Shown piece after piece: positions 61,335 to 64,000 of a DNA stretch of 64,000 bases (positions are counted from its first letter, which is position 1; every line of letters begins with the position of its first letter). The DNA is from Nilaparvata lugens. Its lineage: Eukaryota; Arthropoda; Insecta; Hemiptera; Delphacidae. The translations under genes and the position numbers were made by a program. The stretch lies in the NCBI RefSeq assembly GCF_014356525.2, contig NC_052508.1, forward strand, positions 57,077,441 through 57,141,440. The letters run 5' to 3'. The notes below the pieces were generated by a model that was given only the letters and a program-made list of their open reading frames with translations, ran no database searches and was not told the origin of the DNA.

Positions 61335-61569
61335 AAAAAGATAGTTGATTCAAAAGAGAATCAGTTGATAAATCAACCCATTTGAACCCTATTCTACCAA
61401 ATTCATTCCATACTTGAGTAAAAAGGTAGTTGATTCAAAAGAGAATCAGTTGATAAATCAACCCATATCATTTTGTAATATTACATTACAGTTGATTTAT
61501 CAACTGATTCTCTTTTGAATCAACTATCTTTTTACCCAAGTATGGAATGAAATTTGGTGAAATAGGGTT
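61335..61569. repeat. Foldback with three copies of a 45-bp motif
   Basis: A motif starting AAAAGATAGTTGATTCAAAA occurs directly at 61335-61380 and 61419-61466 and inverted at 61491-61534. The segment 61385-61569 forms an inverted repeat whose ends are AACCCTATT and AATAGGGTT. Confidence 0.8.
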
Positions 61570-62264
61570 GATCGATAGTTATTGTTATTATAAGAAAAGT
61601 TTTTCTCTAATAATAAATAATAGCTTACCTCCAGTTTGTACTATGTCTTCAAATCCTAACGTATCAGAGCTCTCACAATCAGAAAGAGCAGGTGATATGA
61701 CGAATGACATTTCCACGCTTCCTTACAACTTCGAAGTGTATATTGGAGATCTGAGAACAAGATGGCAATGGTGATAGAAAGTTATAGAGAGGTTAAATAA
61801 ACCACATGGATCAATAAATATCAATGAGAAAATAACAATACAATTCCAAAATTATACACAATTCTTTGAATCATCAAAAAATAACTAAGAAAAATTTATT
61901 AGGTTTGGAATGTTTGATTGCAATTGATCGATGTATGAATACTCAATGCAACTACACAGAAACTACTCATATTTTAATATTAATACTCTTTTATCATTTT
62001 GAGGTTCCATCAAATCTGCATGATTTCGTGATATATTCAGAGAGTATAGATTATATTATAGTGATCATGATCAACGTCTCCTATCTTGTGAACAAGACTA
62101 AGATCTGGTTGCACAAAAGTCTGTCAACTTTTAATACCAATTGAATGGCCCAAGAATCAATCAGAGGCCTTCTTCTTGAAAAACCTGCACCGATTGATTC
62201 TCATGTATTGGATTTAACGGGTTTTTATGCAACCAGGCCTTAGGCCCGCCGCAAAGTAGACCCA

Positions 62265-62454
62265 CGCTAATCCACGAAAAGCAACCCAAGCCGTGGCATG
62301 TTTTGTAAACCATTGCCAGGCTTTTCCAGACATCTGTGTAATGATAATAATACATGCTATGAATAATTCACTTGTAAGATGATTGATTATGAATAATTCT
62401 ATAGCAATGGTTTACAAAACATCCCACGGCGTGGGATGCTTTTCGTGGATTAGC
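62265..62454. mobile_element. 190-bp foldback MITE, family J
   Basis: Arms of about 50 bp beginning GCTAATCCACGAAAAGCA and ending TGCTTTTCGTGGATTAGC enclose an interior related to part of family I (CATCTGTGTAAT, CACTTGTAAG, TGAATAATTCTATAG). Confidence 0.7.
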
Positions 62455-63195
62455 ATGGTTCTTCTTTTCTCTTTTAAAGGTTCAATTTTCTATAGCTCAA
62501 CAATATATATTCTATTTATATATTCCAGATCAACTTGTTCTTCAAATGGCTGTATTTTCTAACTGTGAAATTCTGACTATTATTCATTATAACTTTATGG
62601 AAAGCTCGCCTGAATGGCGATAGATGATAATACCACTAGAATAGTTTTCCTATAAATCTCATCCGTCATACATTCCCCTCAATTTATGAATTATTCAAAT
62701 AAGACAATATTATATATGATATAATATAAGTATAATACAACTAGAGACTCCCTGGGTTGAAGAACTCGCTCATGAACTGTTGTATTGATATCTGAGATCC
62801 GCAACTTGGAATTATACACAGTTGGTGAGAATTATTATGGAAACAGCTAAGTATATATTTACAAGTATGATAATATTATTACAGTAGTAGGTTCCATCGG
62901 AATCCTATTCCAATTGAAAAAAAAACTTTCTGTAGCTTCAGAACTCTTGTCCGCCATCTTGGATCCGTCATATGGATCCAACTTCATTTCGAATCCAACT
63001 TCATTTTTTCAAATGGGAAGTTGATAATGTGATACATGATTTCGATACAGAATTTCAAAGGAAAATCAATAGCGAAACCCGCACATCGATATCTCAAACT
63101 GTTTCAATTATCTCAACATCATTTATAGGTACTAATAGAATAATGATACAAAAATGAAATGAATGAGTACGGTACCTATACATTTATCAAGTGTT
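62455..63195. other. Unassigned stretch
   Basis: No gene was recognised. A 61-codon ATG frame at 62972-63157 lacks any motif I know. Confidence 0.4.
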
Positions 63196-63349
63196 AAGCT
63201 CGTTTACACCAAAGTTATTAACAAAATGTTTATAACTAAATCCTTATAGATTCTATTAGATTGAACGGAACTTGACAAACACATATGTTCATCATGTGTA
63301 TGATAAGTTATGTTCAATCTAATACAATCTATCCTATTATATTAAGCGA
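63196..63349. mobile_element. Foldback MITE, possible family E copy 3
   Basis: Inverted blocks TAGATTCTATTAGATTGAAC and its counterpart GTTCAATCTAATACAATCTA lie within ends AAGCTCG and CGAGCG-like sequence. The central TTGACAAAC is shared with the copy at 34983-35129. Confidence 0.5.
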
Positions 63350-63399
63350 GCGATTTCTGTATTTATATATCTGGTTATTTTTATATCTGGTTATTTATG

Positions 63400-63700
63400 T
63401 TTAACGGATCTCGAAACCGGCTCTAACGATTTTCACGAAATTTGGAACATAGTAGGTTTATGATATAAGGATTCGATTGCACTAGGTCTCATCATTGGGA
63501 AAACTCGCTGAACGACATTAAAAGGATAATTCATCCTTGGCTGAAACAGCTGTGGATAGTAAAAAAGTGAGTGAGCGAGTGAGTATGTGAAAAATCAAAA
63601 TATCGCATCCCCGAAATTCATAAGATGACGTATAGGCTGCTGTGAAATATAAACACGATCATTTTGGTGTTAACGCAGCTTTACGCTCGTTTAATTATTA
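63400..63700. repeat. Repeat related to family A core
   Basis: GGCTCTAACGATTTTCACGA, GTCTCATCATTGGGAAAACT and the following blocks are arranged like the family A core units (CGGCTCTAACGATTTTC…GAGTCTCATTTCTGGGAAA), but with substantial divergence. It is probably a distant relative; the ends are unclear. Confidence 0.4.
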
Positions 63701-64000
63701 TAGAAAATATTCAATAATTCATGTTTGTTGTTTGTTACTTACAGGTTGGCTTATGAATCAATCTACTTCCTTAGTTCCTACTGCTATTCAACTGTAGCAC
63801 CAACTGACCAAAACTCTGAAGGAAGCTCTTCGATAAGAATTTATCGTTTGTTCAATTTATATCTCTGTAAGATAACGGCCACTGCCAAATCAACATGATT
63901 CTCTGCCGCGAGATTAATAAATCGTCCTTAACAAGACGAGTTGATGTGAAAGTTGTGAAACATTATGAAACCTGAAATATTCTAATTGAAAGATATAATT

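Overview
The window is AT-rich, intron- and repeat-dominated eukaryotic DNA. Canonical GT/AG splice sites, LINE 3' tails, mariner-like terminal repeats and many foldback MITEs fit an insect nuclear chromosome. The encoded glycoprotein-hormone beta-5 is of the arthropod type. Several repeats resemble, from memory only, those of hemipterans, and a delphacid planthopper is my best guess. Organism identity is inference, because no database was consulted.

Two protein-coding genes can be supported. (1) GPB5 (thyrostimulin beta subunit) lies on the + strand. A signal-peptide/N-terminal coding exon at 22249-22440 is separated by a roughly 15.5 kb intron from the C-terminal exon at 37967-38188. Splicing gives a 137-residue secreted cystine-knot protein with ten mature cysteines. 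The coding exon 1 begins at a splice acceptor, so 5' leader exons must lie upstream. Two splice-bounded, ATG-free segments at about 655-779 and 926-998, in a CpG-rich promoter-like stretch with a consensus CRE at 473-480, are candidates, which would make the locus span most of 0.6-38.2 kb. Its usual partner, GPA2, was not found. (2) On the - strand, 53197-55599 is an intronless 800-residue protein with an 11-residue repeat tract, a duplicated BTB-BACK module and a MATH-like C-terminus.

Layout: 0.47-1.0 kb, promoter-like segment; 1.0-22.2 kb, putative first intron or intergenic DNA carrying LINE tails, a 791 bp degenerate mariner-like element, MITEs, a GC-rich island at 11.06-11.63 kb and, ending 115 bp before the GPB5 coding exon, a tandem array of about 720 bp units (2.7 copies); 22.4-38.0 kb, GPB5 intron with LINE fragments, microsatellites and foldback elements; 38.2-53.2 kb, apparently gene-poor with MITE families and microsatellites; 53.2-55.6 kb, BTB gene; 56.1-60.5 kb, a 4.35 kb composite of nested palindromes and tandem duplications; 60.5-64 kb, minisatellite, foldbacks and unassigned DNA.

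The two genes have no evident functional link. The most unusual structures are the composite palindrome, the tandem array abutting the hormone exon, and the BTB-BACK-BTB-BACK-MATH architecture. I found no RNA genes, CRISPR arrays or prokaryotic features.
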